Of a stretch of DNA of 64,000 bases, positions 31,628 to 42,649 are shown one piece after another; the stretch's first letter is position 1; every line of letters begins with the position of its first letter. The stretch comes from Theocolax elegans (Eukaryota > Arthropoda > Insecta > Hymenoptera > Cerocephalidae): positions 4,431,603 through 4,495,602 of the forward strand of contig CM047431.1 of the NCBI GenBank assembly GCA_026168455.1, in the 5' to 3' direction. The notes beneath the pieces are model-generated. The model was given only the letters and a program-made list of their open reading frames with translations. It ran no database searches and was not told the DNA's origin. A program made the position numbers and the translations under genes.

Positions 31628-31899
31628 GTTAATATATATATATATATGAATTAATGAATTTAATTTGTTAGTAGGGACATGCACTAGGTAGGAATAAATG
31701 AGAATGTTGAAAATGATAATAATATGAAGATGATGATAATACCTGTGTAAGGAGGTATGAGAAGGATGAACATATTGGTTCGTTGATTAGAATAATTAGA
31801 AAAAAGAAGATAATTGAAATGAAATATTCTATAAATTGAGTAATAAAATAAAGAGGAATAACAGGTGAAGCTAGAGCTGTTATGAATAATAGATGAAAT

Positions 31900-32750
31900 T
31901 AATATAAAAGACTAGCCAAAATGCACGCTTCGCTCGAAGTTAAATAGTATTGTTAACATAATAATTCTTTACCATCAAATTACATGTAATGTAATATTGA
32001 AAAATTTTTTAATTACTACTTATTACTACTTATATTATTACTTTTTAAAAACTATTTAGTAAAATAATTTATAGTACTAGTAATTAAATAAATATTACAA
32101 TTATATAATTTGTTGGGATAAATCCGTAATAATTAATAGAAGAATGATCATTTTTACTATTTATATCATTAACAATTTTTGTTATTCCCAATAATTAATT
32201 CTAATATTATTATTTACATTAATACCTGATAAACTTTATATAATTCATAATAGATCGATTCATATTAATAAATTATTAATTATAACATTCCAATTAGAAT
32301 TTAAAATACCACATGTACGAGGATGACAAATATTAGAAGTTCAAATAGAAATAACGATTTGTTTTTACAATTTTTGATATATTGTTTTGTTATATTATTT
32401 TTGATATATTGTTTACTTATATATATATATATATATATATATATCTCCATTAAAAAATCTCACTGGAGATCTCAGATCATATTCCAGGTAAGATGTCATA
32501 CCAAAAACTCATTTCAGCAATTTTTCGTTCATTACACGTTTTAAACCTTCTTATGTCGATTGATAACTTATTTAAGTGGGTATCATACTCAATTACAAAT
32601 ACAAATTTCGCACCAAAAAATAGCAGATGAAAAAACAACTAATTTACTTATAACAATTAATAAAAACAAATTTACGCAAAAACAGGAGTTAGTTGCCCTC
32701 CGTTATGTATTATTTATATATTATATTATCTATCATTTTACAAAGCTTCA
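31900..32750. other. AT-rich DNA, nothing recognised
   Basis: Long AT-rich stretch with an (AT)n tract near 32418-32444. No gene or element end is recognised. Confidence 0.55.
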
Positions 32751-32935
32751 AGGTATTATAACAAAATGTCGCCGAGAAAACCTTGAAAAATGCATTATTC
32801 TTATAATTTCTTGTATGAAAAATAAAATTCAACTCTTCAGACATTTTCGAAATTTCAATGAAAACAGCTTCAGCCCGGATTTGAACCGGGATCTAGCTCT
32901 TATTCTCACACTCTATTACTCTAACTTTCGTTTCC
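32750..32935 (-). mobile_element. tRNA-derived SINE-like fragment (minus strand)
   Basis: On the minus strand CCCGGTTCAAATCCGGG (about 32877-32893) is a perfect pol III B box with its T-stem. An A box is only weakly visible upstream, next to the (GA)n complement of the satellite. The body continues to about 32750 without recognised features. It could also be a truncated pseudo-tRNA. Confidence 0.5.
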
Positions 32936-33221
32936 TCTCTCTGTCTCATTCTCTCTCTCTCTCTCTCATTCTCTCTCTCTCTCTCTCTCTCATTCTCTCT
33001 CTCCCTCACACAGACTCTCATTCTTACTCATTCTCACTCTCGCACTCCCTCACTCTCCCTCATTCTTACTCGCTCTGTACCACTCGTTCTCTGTCTCTAT
33101 CTCTCATACTCTCTCTCATTCTCTCTCTCACTCTCTCTCTTATTCTCTCTCTCTCTCAATCTCTCTCTATCTCTTTTTCTCTCTCTCTCTCTACCTCTCA
33201 TTCTCTCTCACTCTCTTTCTC

Positions 33222-33255
<34 letters not shown>

Positions 33256-33542
33256 TTCTCTTCCTCTCTCTCTCTCTATTTCTCTTCCTCTCTCTCTCTC
33301 TATTTCTCTTTCTCTCTCTCTCTCTCTCTCTATTTCTCTTTCTCTCTCTCTCTCTTTCTCTATTCCTCTTTCTCTGTCTCTATTTCTCTTTTTCTCTCTC
33401 TATTTCTCTCTCTCTCACTCACACAGACTCTCATTCTTACTCATTCTAACTCTCGCACTCCCTCACTCTCCCTCATTCTCTCTCTCACTTTGTACCTCTC
33501 GTTCTCTGTTTCTATCTCTCATACTCTCTCTCATTCTCTCTC

Positions 33543-33585
<43 letters not shown>

Positions 33586-33590
33586 ACGTT
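32936..33590 (+). repeat. Pyrimidine-rich composite satellite, block S1
   Basis: CT-rich DNA built from TCTC runs with recurring words (CTCATTCTTACTC, CTCGCACTCCCTC, TGTACC-CTCGTTCTC). The same words recur in blocks at 43.0, 52.6, 57.8, 63.1 and 63.9 kb, so this is a shared satellite, not independent microsatellites. The long Ser/Leu-rich frame across it is a repeat artefact. Confidence 0.93.
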
Positions 33591-34140
33591 ACAAAGGCAG
33601 TTGTCTCCCTGTGCGTGCTCGAATTTTGCTGGCTAATGCTTTAATTATTCCTCACTTTGACTATGCTTGTCTCGTATTCTTAGATCTTCCATCTTATCTT
33701 AATATTAAAGTTCAACGCATGTGTAATACCGTTGTTAGATTTATTTTTCATCTAAAACGTGAGGTAGCATTGCAGCCTTTCTATGATGTGCTAAACTGGC
33801 TTCCATTAAATGTTCGAAGGAAATATTTCCTTGGTATTTTATGTATAAATTGTTGGCCACCCAAACACCTCAATATTTATTCGATAAGCTGGCTTTTGTT
33901 GGCATTGAATTGCGTAGATCGCAACGAGTAAATATTGTTTTTAACCTACCTAATGTTAAGAATCTTCCGTGTAAATCTTCGTTTATTTATTTAGCAATGG
34001 AAACGTGGGATAATATCCCATCTAGAATAAGAGAGTGCTCTAATGTAAATATTTTTAAAATGTATTATAAAAACTTTCTCCATGAGGATGGATAGCGACT
34101 TATCCGATTTTATGTCCAATGCTTGCGACGTAGATTATTT
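33591..34140 (+). pseudogene. LINE copy i: 5'-truncated RT C-terminal end
   Basis: The translation gives LIIPHFDYACLVFLDLPS, VQRMCNTVVRFIFHLK, LNWLPLNVRRKYFLGIL and, after a frameshift near 33870, AMETWDNIPSRIRECSNVNI, ending at a stop near 34094. This is the region after the RT palm in CR1/L2-type LINEs and is homologous to the ends of copies iii, iv and v. The 5' end abuts satellite S1. The 3' UTR is interrupted by a Gypsy element and resumes at 42433. Confidence 0.85.
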
Positions 34141-34363
34141 TGTGACGTATGATAAGCACACGCACTAGTATTGCGTAAAATTATTTTATAAATTGTTATT
34201 TGACTATAATTATCCGAGACCAAATCCTGTAACCAATAGGAATGTATAATAATATTTACAATTAATTAATAAACCTTGGTTTATATAATAATAATAAGTA
34301 AGTAGTATATTAAGATAGCTTCGCGATAGATACGTGCCGTTAAACGCGAGTTCAACGACCGCG

Positions 34364-34500
34364 CTATAAATAGATTAGAGTCATAGACCGCCTCCCCACT
34401 ACAGTGCCTACTCGCCAGTTCATTGACCCGGTCCGGAGTGAGGGGACAGGCGTTATACGCATGCGCGCTCTCGTAGAATCGGGTATATAAGGCGCACCGA
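34364..34500 (+). promoter_or_regulatory. Candidate LTR core promoter
   Basis: CTATAAATAG at about 34363 and GGTATATAAGG at about 34480 are TATA-like boxes in the U3 part of the LTR. The second is followed by a GC-rich stretch where transcription could start. The same boxes are in the 3' LTR (about 41673 and 41753). Position-based inference only. Confidence 0.45.
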
Positions 34501-34679
34501 AACCACCAGTAGGCAGTCTGCAACTGGACGTCAGATCGGACTGGCCGTGAGCACACGACAAGCCCCTTTCTCCGACCTAGTGCAGCAACCGTGGATACGT
34601 TCGTGAGCACACGTTCGTAAACACGGTTACGTATACCGTACCGACCGTTACCGTAACCGCATCCTACCGTAGTCACCTC

Positions 34680-34960
34680 GTGAGGACACGTGTTGTCTAA
34701 TCCTGTCCGTACCCTCGTGAGCACACGTGGGTTATCCCGACCGTATCCTCGTGAACACACGTGGATTATCCCGACCGTATCTTCGTGAGCACACAGATTA
34801 TCCCGACCGTATCCTCGTGAGCACACGTAGATTATCCCGACCGTATCCTCGTTAGCACACGTGGATTATCCCGACCAGATCTTCGTCAGCACACGTAGAT
34901 TATCCCGACAGTATCCCCGTGAATATACGTATTAGCCCGAACCGTATTTCCGTGCGAGCA
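34680..34960 (+). repeat. Minisatellite in Gypsy A LTR (unit about 35 bp)
   Basis: Imperfect units of the form CTCGTGAGCACACGTGG then ATTATCCCGACCGTAT are repeated about 8 times here and only about 5 times in the 3' LTR (41945-42110). The units carry CACGTG-type palindromes. The copy-number difference accounts for most of the length difference between LTRs. Confidence 0.9.
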
Positions 34961-35217
34961 TACACGATAACCGTTAGTTGCGTCCGTTTAGGAAACTAGT
35001 TATAAGATAGCATTGTAAAGTTCGTAGATCGCGTAATTAAGTATTTTATCTTGATTTGATTACAGACTAATTAACTACTTCACCCGACCAAGACCAGGCG
35101 GGCTGGCAACATTTGCATTATATGTTTGTTTATTTTTATATTTGTACATCTACAGTCTTAATAATAATTAGCCTTTATTATAAATAGTGGTACGTTATTT
35201 CAAATTCCTTAAAACCT

Positions 35218-36259
35218 TGTGACGTGGTATTCGCGCACCCGATCGAATTTAATTAATTTTAATAATTAGAATTGACCGTTGGGCCGCGTTGCCCAATACC
35301 GCGCACACAATTATTAATTTATCGCGAACTGCGGGCTGTCGCCAGGAACACGAGTTTGCTGGGACGATCGGTGTGGAGGATTCGGGCAATCCTCCTTGCC
35401 TCTACACGATTATTTTTAAATTAATAGGATGTCGGCGGGAGCGGGGAGAACAATAATTAAACACACTCCGAATTAAAATAGAAATAAATGAACATTTATT
35501 TTAATCTATTTTAACAATTTGGCCATCCAGGCCTCGTGCCGCGACAATGTTACTTCGCGCGGGCGGAAGTATCGGCAGCCAACCGGATCGAGATACTCGC
35601 CTGCGGTTGACTCCTTCCTGATCTCCGCTATTCGGGTACCGGCGTACCCGAACACACTCTCGATGTACTCACACACACATACACTCGGGGTAATGGGGGG
35701 AACGCGCGATAGTATAAAATACACTTACTGGGATGCGCCCCGTGGATGGCCCAGCCGATCCGTGTCCCTTTTGTCCTCCTGGGCAACGAAGGACCGACCT
35801 CGGCTGCGGTGTCCAAAAGGCGGCCCTGTGCCGCGGCGAGTGTCTCGCGAACCGCGTTAACACTCACACAGTCACTCCCGTCCTTTTGGGTATCACCAAT
35901 TCACTCGCGGCTCACCTCGCGAGAATAACCCGGAACTCGACGGCTTTGCGCCTCACGCGCCTTTTCTCATCAGGAAAACTCTCGATTGGTCCGGATAAGT
36001 TTTGTCCGCCTCGAGCGGCGGATCGGGACGTACTGATAGGCATCTGCCTAATTTTCGAAAAAGGGATGAGAATGGGAAACACACACACACTCTCGCGCTC
36101 TCATCCCTACGTACTATTGCGCGCGTAATTGTACACTTGTAGAAAAATAAACAAGTGTCATCGGTTGGCCTTGACATACGAAAGGCTCCGACGACTTACA
36201 ATTCGCGAATTTAAATACTCTATTCGTCGTGAATAGATTGTGTGACGATTTCCGTCACA
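35218..36259 (+). mobile_element. Solo LTR, 1042 bp, TSD ACCT, nested in the Gypsy A 5' LTR
   Basis: Starts TGTGACGTGGTATTCGCGC and ends TTTCCGTCACA. ACCT duplications are at 35214-35217 and 36260-36263. The 3' LTR of Gypsy A lacks the insert and reads straight through AAAACCTGAATCC, giving the empty site inside the same window. The start resembles the solo LTR at 19647. ORFs on both strands (35506-36177) are not recognised as genes. Confidence 0.93.
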
Positions 36260-36310
36260 ACCTGAATCCTGGAATCTGAGCAAGGTCCGGCAAAGATTCA
36301 CTCCGTTACA

Positions 36311-36328
36311 TGACGCCCGAACAGTATT
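36311..36328 (+). other. Primer binding site of Gypsy A
   Basis: TGACGCCCGAACAG differs by one base from TGGCGCCCGAACAG, the complement of the tRNA-Lys 3' end used as primer by many retroelements. It lies six bases after the LTR end. Confidence 0.7.
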
Positions 36329-36460
36329 TGTCAAAGGAATTTGAATTTTTTGCTTTAAACATACCAAACTTTCTGACCGAATTGTTAAATTACACTTGGA
36401 CGCCGTGATAACACTGACACTGGTACACTTGTATATCCGACATAATTATAAGTTTGCAAA

Positions 36461-37571
36461 ATGGTTTCCGTGTCGTGGATTTATAAACTACAACGAGAAG
36501 AATTGATTGCTGAATTAACGAAACATAGTTTACCCTACCGAAGGAATTGTTACCGAATTAAGACAACGTCTTGTTCGATTCGTACGCAAGAACGCCAAAC
36601 TGTTTGCAACAAATAAAGAACCAGATCCAGTAGATTATAAGGAAAATCTAGACATCACAAAGGACTTAGAAACCGACCACGCTAGCTTGAGACTTGAAGA
36701 ATCAGCATTAGGAAATAATAAGGACTTCCCAAATAATCAACCGCCACAACCCCAAATGTTTTCTACACCTAATTCACCGCATCTACCAATATTACCGTCA
36801 AATAGAGAAGTTATGGACCAAATGAGAAAATGGAATTGCCACTTCGAAGGCAAAGATGTATATTCTTTTTTAGAACGAATAGAGGAGTTAAGACAAGTTT
36901 ATAATTTTTCTGAGGAACAAATACTTCAAGGATTACCAGAACTCTTGAAAGGAAACGCTCTCCAGTGGTATCGAAATTATGCACGAAACTTGCATACCTG
37001 GGCAGAAGTCGAAGAACAAATACGAAATTTTTATTTACCACCATTGAAAAGAAGAAATTTAGGACGACAAGACACAGCACGAGTTCAGAAACACAACGAA
37101 AACATTCGAGATTTTGCTACGGTATTATCAACTCTAATGAGACGCAGAGGAGGATATGATCCAGAGGAACAATTAGATAATTTATATTATAATATGAAAC
37201 CCGAACTTAGAATTCATACTAGGCGGACTGACATAAATAACATCAATGAATTGATCCAAAGTGTAGAAGAACATGAGGCAACTCTACAGGAAGCAAACCA
37301 AGCTCAAAGAATCAGTAGAAACGAAGCGATGACCCTTACTAAACCTAATGCAACTTACAAAAGAAACGAGTGTTGTTGGAGATGTAAACAGAGAGGACAT
37401 AACCGTAACCAGTGCCGCAATCCTCGTAAACTTTTCTGCTCTGTTTGTGGAAAAGATGGAGTCTACACTAGAGACTGTCATGGAACATACCAGGGAAACG
37501 AGCGAAGGACCGAGTCAACAAGACCTACGGCTCGGTCCAGGAACGAGACAACCGATATTTCGTCTTCGTAA
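36461..37571 (+). CDS. Gypsy A gag (capsid and two zinc knuckles)
   Basis: The open part from 36687 encodes 294 aa; an N-terminal extension from the ATG at about 36461 (SWIYKLQREELIAELTKH) is joined only by a frameshift near 36535. The capsid-like region spans about residues 50-190 (FEGKDVYSFLERIEELRQVY, GNALQWYRNY). Two knuckles follow, CWRCKQRGHNRNQC and CSVCGKDGVYTRDC. Gag packages the element RNA. Its end overlaps pol, and a -1 frameshift signal sits at 37493-37537, so pol is expected as a gag-pol fusion. Confidence 0.88.
37493..37537 (+). promoter_or_regulatory. -1 ribosomal frameshift signal at the gag-pol junction
   Basis: The heptamer GGGAAAC at 37493-37499 is in the correct phase (zero-frame codons GGA AAC). 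An 8-nt spacer follows, then the stem GACCGAG (37508-37514) / CTCGGTC (37531-37537), a perfect 7-bp hairpin with a 16-nt loop. A -1 shift enters exactly the frame that encodes the protease (LIDSGA). This matches the known layout of retroviral frameshift sites; a pseudoknot is not excluded. Confidence 0.85.
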
Positions 37572-40563
37572 ATGTTGAAGGTCAAAGATTTAAGGCACTT
37601 ATAGATTCCGGTGCAGTCATCTCTTTTATTAATGAAGTGACTGCAAAATGGTGCTACTCTCGAGGATGGCAAAAACAAGGAAGAATAAATCGTGCGATAC
37701 TGGCTGATGGCAGTGAAATACCGTTGGAAGATAATATCTCGGGAACCTGCTCAATAAATGGAAAGAAAATAGAAGGAAATTTGCATATCATGTCTACACT
37801 CCGACACCATTTCTTATTGGGAATGGATATCCTGCCAAAATTAGGATTCAAAATGACTCTACAAAGAAAAGAGTTGCATCCAGAAAACAGACAAACTCCG
37901 TCCGAACTGTGCCAATTAGAAAATCAACCAGGTCTATTAGATATCAAAATAGAGGAACGACAAATAATAGATAAAATTATTGAACAAGCCCGTCAAGATT
38001 TCACAGAAATACAAGGCCCAACACCGTTACTAACCTACGACCTTCAGCTTAGTAATCCAGCACCGATAAAACAACGATACCGTGCCCGAAATCCAGCACT
38101 TCAGAAAATCATCAATGAAGAAATTGATAAAATGTTAAAAGAAGGTGTTATAGAACCTTCTACAAGTCCGTGGAGTTCTCCTATAGTTCTGGCGAAGAAG
38201 AAAGATGGAAAATATCGTTTTTGTGTAGATTTTCGTCGACTCAACGAAGTAACCATCAAAGATGCATACCCGTTACCAAAAATAAATACTACTTTAGATA
38301 AACTACGTGGAGCTCGTTATCTTAGTACCATCGACTTGAAAAATGGATACTGGCAAGTACCCTTAACCGACGACAGTAAACCATTAACTGCTTTCACCGT
38401 ACCAGGTCGACATTTCCAATTCAAAGTTTTACCTATCGGACTTCATTCAGCACCGGCAGCTTTTCAACGAATGATATCAGAAGAAGTAGTAACACCCGAT
38501 TTAGAACCGCACGTGTTTTGCTATTTGGATGACATAATTATTATATCGGAAACATTTGAAGAACACATTCAACTAGTCCAGGAAGTTTTTCGACGTTTAA
38601 AAGCTGCAAAACTAAAACCGAACTGGGAGAAGAGCCATTTTGGTAGGCAACAACTACGTTATCTAGGTCATGTAATTGATTCAGACGGCATACACACCGA
38701 TCCCGATAAAGTAAAAGCCGTCACTACGTTATCAGCTCCAACTACCTTGAAGGAACTTCGCCGATTTAATGGAATGATTTCATGGTATCGACGTTTTATA
38801 CCCAACGTGTCCAAAACTACTGCACCGCTTAGCAAATTGTTAAGAAAAAACACCACTTGACACTGGGGACCTGAGCAGCAAGAAGCCTTCGATAAAATCA
38901 AAGAACATTTAACAAATGCTCCCATTTTAACATGCCCGGATTTTGAAAAAACAATGTGTTTACAAACAGATGCTAGTAACGATGGGCTAGGAGCAGTATT
39001 AACTCAAGAAATAGATGGACAAGAAAAAGTCATAGCGTATGCCAGCAGAACTTTAAATAAAGCAGACAAAAACTACTCTGCCACCGAAAAAGAATGCCTA
39101 GCAGTAAAATGGAGTATCTGGAAAATGCGAGACTACTTAGAAGGTTATCATTTTGTAGTATTAACCGATCATCAATCTTTGAAATGGTTAGAAAAAATTG
39201 ATAATCCGTCAGGAAGGATTGCTCGTTGGAGAATGGAATTAGACCAATGGGATATGGAAATCCGTTACCGAAGAGGAGCCGAAAACAATGTAGCCGATGC
39301 TTTATCACGACAGCCTATCGAAATATGTTCTGTAGCCAACCATAGAAACTGCTCGTGGTATAATACAAAATTTAAAGAAGTAAAAACGCAACCGAAGGAG
39401 AATCCGGAATTTTGTATTAAAGAAGGGAAACTATACAAGCATATTCTACATACGTTAGACTTTAATGAAGAAGATCCGAACGAACAATGGAAATTATGCA
39501 TTCCAAAATCTGACCGAAACCGAGTCCTGCAAGAATGTCACGACGAATCGACAGCCGGACACTTAGGTATTGGAAAAACTCTCGTACGCTTATCACGTTA
39601 TTATTATTGGCCTGGAATTTTACGAGACGGAGCAAAATACGTAAGGAATTGTACTAAATGCCAACAATATAAAGTACAACAACAAACGAAAGCCGGTCTT
39701 ATGCATCCAACAAATGTTCAACAACCATGGGAAATGGTATCAATAGATCTTGTAGGATCATAACCTCGATCCACTAGCGGAAAAATTTGGTTACTTGTAA
39801 TGCAAGATCGTTTTACCAAGTGGATAGAACTGAGAGCTTTGTATAAAGCCACCGGAAAATCTATTGCAAAAGCCATTAAAGAACAAGTAATTCTCCGACA
39901 CGGATGCCCAAAAACTATAGTCAGCAATAATGCTAAACAATTTATTAGTAAAGAAGTAGAAAGACACCGCCATATACACCGCAATGTAATCCCGTGGAAA
40001 GAGCAAACCGTGTAATTAAAACTATAATTGCACAATATATAGAGAAAAATCAAACCAAGTGGGATAATCATCTACCCGAAATTGCCTTCGCATATAATAC
40101 CGCTCACAGTGATTCTACTGGATTTTCCCCTGCATACCTGAATCATGGAAGAGAATTTACCATCCATCAACCAACAAGTAGTGCAACCTGTAATACCGAA
40201 ACTCGCATTAAGAGGATACACGACTCTATTGAATTAGTTAAAATAAATCTCGCCCAAAGTTTCCAAAAACAACAAAAGCACTACGATCTTCGACGAAGAG
40301 CATGGACACCAAATATAGGTGATAAGGTATGGATGAAGACTTTTAAGCTGTCTAACAAAGCAGAAAAATTTAAGGCAAAGCTAGCACCCAAATTCGATGA
40401 ACCGTACGTAGTTAAACGAAAAATATCACCAGTTATTTTTGATTTACAAAGAAATGGGCGAATAACTAAACATATCCACGTCAAAGATATCAAGCCACAT
40501 TATGAAAACTCCGTAAACACTGTGATAATACCTATAGAAGCCGCTGGGCGGCTGTTACGTTAA
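37499..40563 (+). pseudogene. Gypsy A pol (protease, RT, RNase H, integrase), with stops
   Basis: Protease active site LIDSGA at about 37598-37615. RT has VDFRRLNEVT, LPIGLHSAPAAFQRM and the catalytic FCYLDDII. RNase H has TDASNDGLGAVL, TEKECLAVKW, TDHQSLKWL and VADALSR. The integrase HHCC finger ends CTKCQQYK, and the core has SIDLVG and VERANR. Defects are an in-frame TGA at 38858-38860 (probably a former Trp codon), a TAA at 39761-39763 right after SIDLVGS, the second catalytic Asp changed (SNNAKQF where SDNG-KQF is expected), and a deletion with frameshift near 39960-40010. The C-terminal part (YVVKRKISPVIFDL) is intact to 40563. Confidence 0.92.
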
Positions 40564-40649
40564 AATAAAAAGTAGTCCGCTAGATGGCTACGCGATTCTC
40601 CGCCACTCGCTATAAAAAGTAATAACTACAAGTTATATATATGAGTTCC

Positions 40650-41389
40650 AAACAATCTTCGAAGAAATAATTCGCGATCTCGATGAAACAGGCTTTGCTT
40701 GGTTCAATGCTCTCCGTGAGGAGAATTTAGAGGAGTACGTACCGGCACCAGTGGCAAATAATGTTCCAAGAGGAACTTATACTCCTACACCGATTCAAAA
40801 CGGGGAAACCGCGGTAGTACAACCGCGCATTATTACAGACATAATTTTGTCGCCGCAGCATCGCCTTCCAATACGCCCTCGTCCAAGATTAGTAGATACC
40901 AGGGGAAGATTAAACACCAGGAGAATATGGCCGAGGAGGACAAGTCCAGCCCCCGAGATGATCGATCTAACGAGTGAAGAGACATCGCCACAAATTCAAC
41001 CACCAATGCGACGTCAGCTGCCGATGGAACTACCACTACCTCTGTTTGCCATCGAGGAGGTACAAGTGATTCGTGAGGTACCGCCAGCAGCACCTCGGAC
41101 TAGAGAGCCTTTGCGGATCCAAGATGCCGAAGCTCTAACAGCCATTCCGGCAAGAGCCCCAACACCTATACCGGCTCCAGTTCAGCACCGCGACCGTACG
41201 GACGGAACAAGGATTCAAGTACCGTTGGGAGTAAAAAAATACGTAATTAGGACTACCGAGGGAAAAAGACTCTTACGACTCAACCCACACACAGGAACCA
41301 TTCGTCATGTAGGACCACTTCGAGTGGTAAATTTAATTTTTTCACACTTTCAATGCGTTAATCTTATACTCTTAATTTTATTTTTGTAG
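40650..41389 (+). CDS. Gypsy A third ORF, proline-rich, unknown function
   Basis: An ORF of about 245 codons (from an ATG at 40751 or, in frame, from about 40650 with IIRDLDETGFAWFNALREEN) between integrase and 3' LTR, where env would lie. It has no signal peptide, no cysteines of an ectodomain and no fusion peptide, only a hydrophobic C-terminal stretch (NLIFSHFQCVNLILLILFL). It is Pro/Arg-rich with MIDLTSEE, which fits a SUMO-interacting motif (hydrophobic core followed by acidic residues). The reading frame is undamaged although pol is broken. Product not recognised. Confidence 0.6.
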
Positions 41390-41435
41390 TATTATATTTT
41401 TTTTAAGAATAAAAAATACCGAATTTTTACTCTCC

Positions 41436-41450
41436 GAAGAAAGAGGGGAA
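41436..41450 (+). other. Polypurine tract of Gypsy A
   Basis: GAAGAAAGAGGGGAA lies immediately before the 3' LTR start (TGTGACGTG), the position needed for plus-strand priming. Confidence 0.9.
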
Positions 41451-42430
41451 TGTGACGTGTGATAAGCACACGCACTAGTATTGCGTAAAATTATTTTATA
41501 AATTGTTAATTTACTATAATTATCCGAGACCAAATCCTGTAACCAATAGGAATGTATAATAATATTTACAATTAATTAATAAACTTTGGTTTATATAATA
41601 ATAATAAGTACGTAGTATATTAAAATAGCTTCGCGATAGACACGTGCCATTAAACGCGAGTTCAACGACCGCGCTATAAATAGATTAGAGTCATTGACCC
41701 CGTCCGGAGTGGGGGACAGGCGTTATACGCATGCGCGCTCTCGTAGAATCGGGTATATAAGGCGCACCGAAACCACCAGTAGGCAGTCTGCAACTGGATG
41801 TCAGATCGGACTGGCAGTGAGCACACGACCAGCCCCTTTTTCCGACCTAGTGCAGCAACCGTGGCTACGTTCTTGAGCACACGTTCGTAAACACGGTTAC
41901 CGTATACCGTACCGACCGTTACCGTAACCGCATCCTACCGTAGTCATCTCGTGAGCACACGTGGTGTCTAATCCTGTCCGTACCCTCGTGAGCACACGTG
42001 GGTTATCCCGACCGTATCCTCGTGAGCACACGTGGATTATCCCGACCAGATCTTCGTCAGCACACGTAGATGATCCCGACAGTATCCCCGTGAATATACG
42101 TATTAGCCCGAACCGTATTTCCGTGCGAGCATACACGATAACCGTTAGTTGCGTCCGTTTAGGAAACTAGTTATAAGATAGCATTGTAAAGTTCGTAGAT
42201 CGCGTAATAATTAAGTATTTTATCTTGATTTGATTACAGACTAATTAACTACTTCACCCGACCAAGACCAGGCGGGCTGGCAACATTTGCATTATATCTT
42301 TGTTTATTTTTATATTTGTACATCTACAGTCTTAATAATAATTAGCCTTTATTATAAATAGTGGTACTTTATTTCAAATTCCTTAAAACCTGAATCCTGG
42401 AATCTGAGCAAGGTCCGGCAAAGATTCACT
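41451..42430 (+). repeat. 3' LTR of Gypsy A
   Basis: About 980 bp, matching the 5' LTR apart from substitutions, fewer minisatellite units and absence of the nested solo LTR. It ends at ATTCACTCC. The ATTT following is the target duplication, after which the LINE copy i 3' UTR resumes. Confidence 0.92.
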
Positions 42431-42432
42431 CC

Positions 42433-42596
42433 ATTTTGAATTTTAATTTAGCGTGAATTATTATTTTACATATGTATTATCGGTTATATTAATTCTTCTT
42501 TAGTTGTCTAATTTATTTTATATGTTCTATTTTATAAGATTAGAGCCATCCAGTTGTATCAATTTTGGGTCAAATAAATATAGTTATCAATCGATC
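42433..42596 (+). mobile_element. LINE copy i, end of 3' UTR
   Basis: AT-rich 3' UTR continuing from 34140, with AATAAATATAG and a short TCAATC tail at about 42570-42590. It then enters TC-rich satellite (S2, about 42594-42650). Confidence 0.75.
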
Positions 42597-42649
42597 TCTC
42601 ATTCTCCCTCTCTTTCTCTCTCTCTATCTCTCATTCTCTCTATCACCTG

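Larger units (their letters stand above)
29400..31890 (+). mobile_element. Penelope-like element PLE5 with long inverted pLTR arms
   Basis: The left arm (about 29400-29880) is repeated inverted at 30608-30837 plus 31628-31890; the right arm is interrupted by an inserted sequence at 30838-31627. Recognisable pairs are GATGTCCCAACATCACAAT with ATTGTGATGTGGGGACATC, GCGTGCCAAGGA with TCCTTGGCACGC, and the GTAGGGACAT/ATGTCCCTAC segment. Between the arms lies a plus-strand Penelope C-terminal ORF. Identity is roughly 75-85% by eye. The left arm shows intron-like borders (CTTTTTCAG/GTTAC and CTTTTCAG/ATGCAGC); 5' introns are known in Penelope elements. Confidence 0.75.
34141..36304 (+). repeat. 5' LTR of Gypsy A (split by a solo LTR)
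   Basis: Starts TGTGACGTATGATAAGCAC, matches the 3' LTR, and ends ...GGCAAAGATTCACTCC before the PBS region. It is interrupted at 35214-35263-type positions by the 1042-bp solo LTR at 35218-36259. Without that insert it is about 1.12 kb, longer than the 3' LTR because the internal minisatellite has more units. Confidence 0.9.
34141..42430 (+). mobile_element. Ty3/Gypsy LTR retrotransposon A with both LTRs
   Basis: LTRs lie at 34141-36304 (enlarged by a nested solo LTR) and 41451-42430. The target duplication ATTT is visible at 34137-34140 and 42431-42434. Order: LTR, PBS, gag with two zinc knuckles, protease, RT, RNase H, integrase, a third ORF, a polypurine tract and the LTR. It is inserted in the 3' UTR of LINE copy i. 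Pol has several stops and an integrase deletion, so it is not autonomous. Confidence 0.93.

Noticed and set aside
32560..33636. Ser/Leu-rich 358-codon ORF (and similar ones at 42937-43434, 52575-53192, 57741-58394, 63021-63265)
   Set aside because: These are translations of the pyrimidine satellite, which has few stop codons in these frames. No domain or start context supports a protein.
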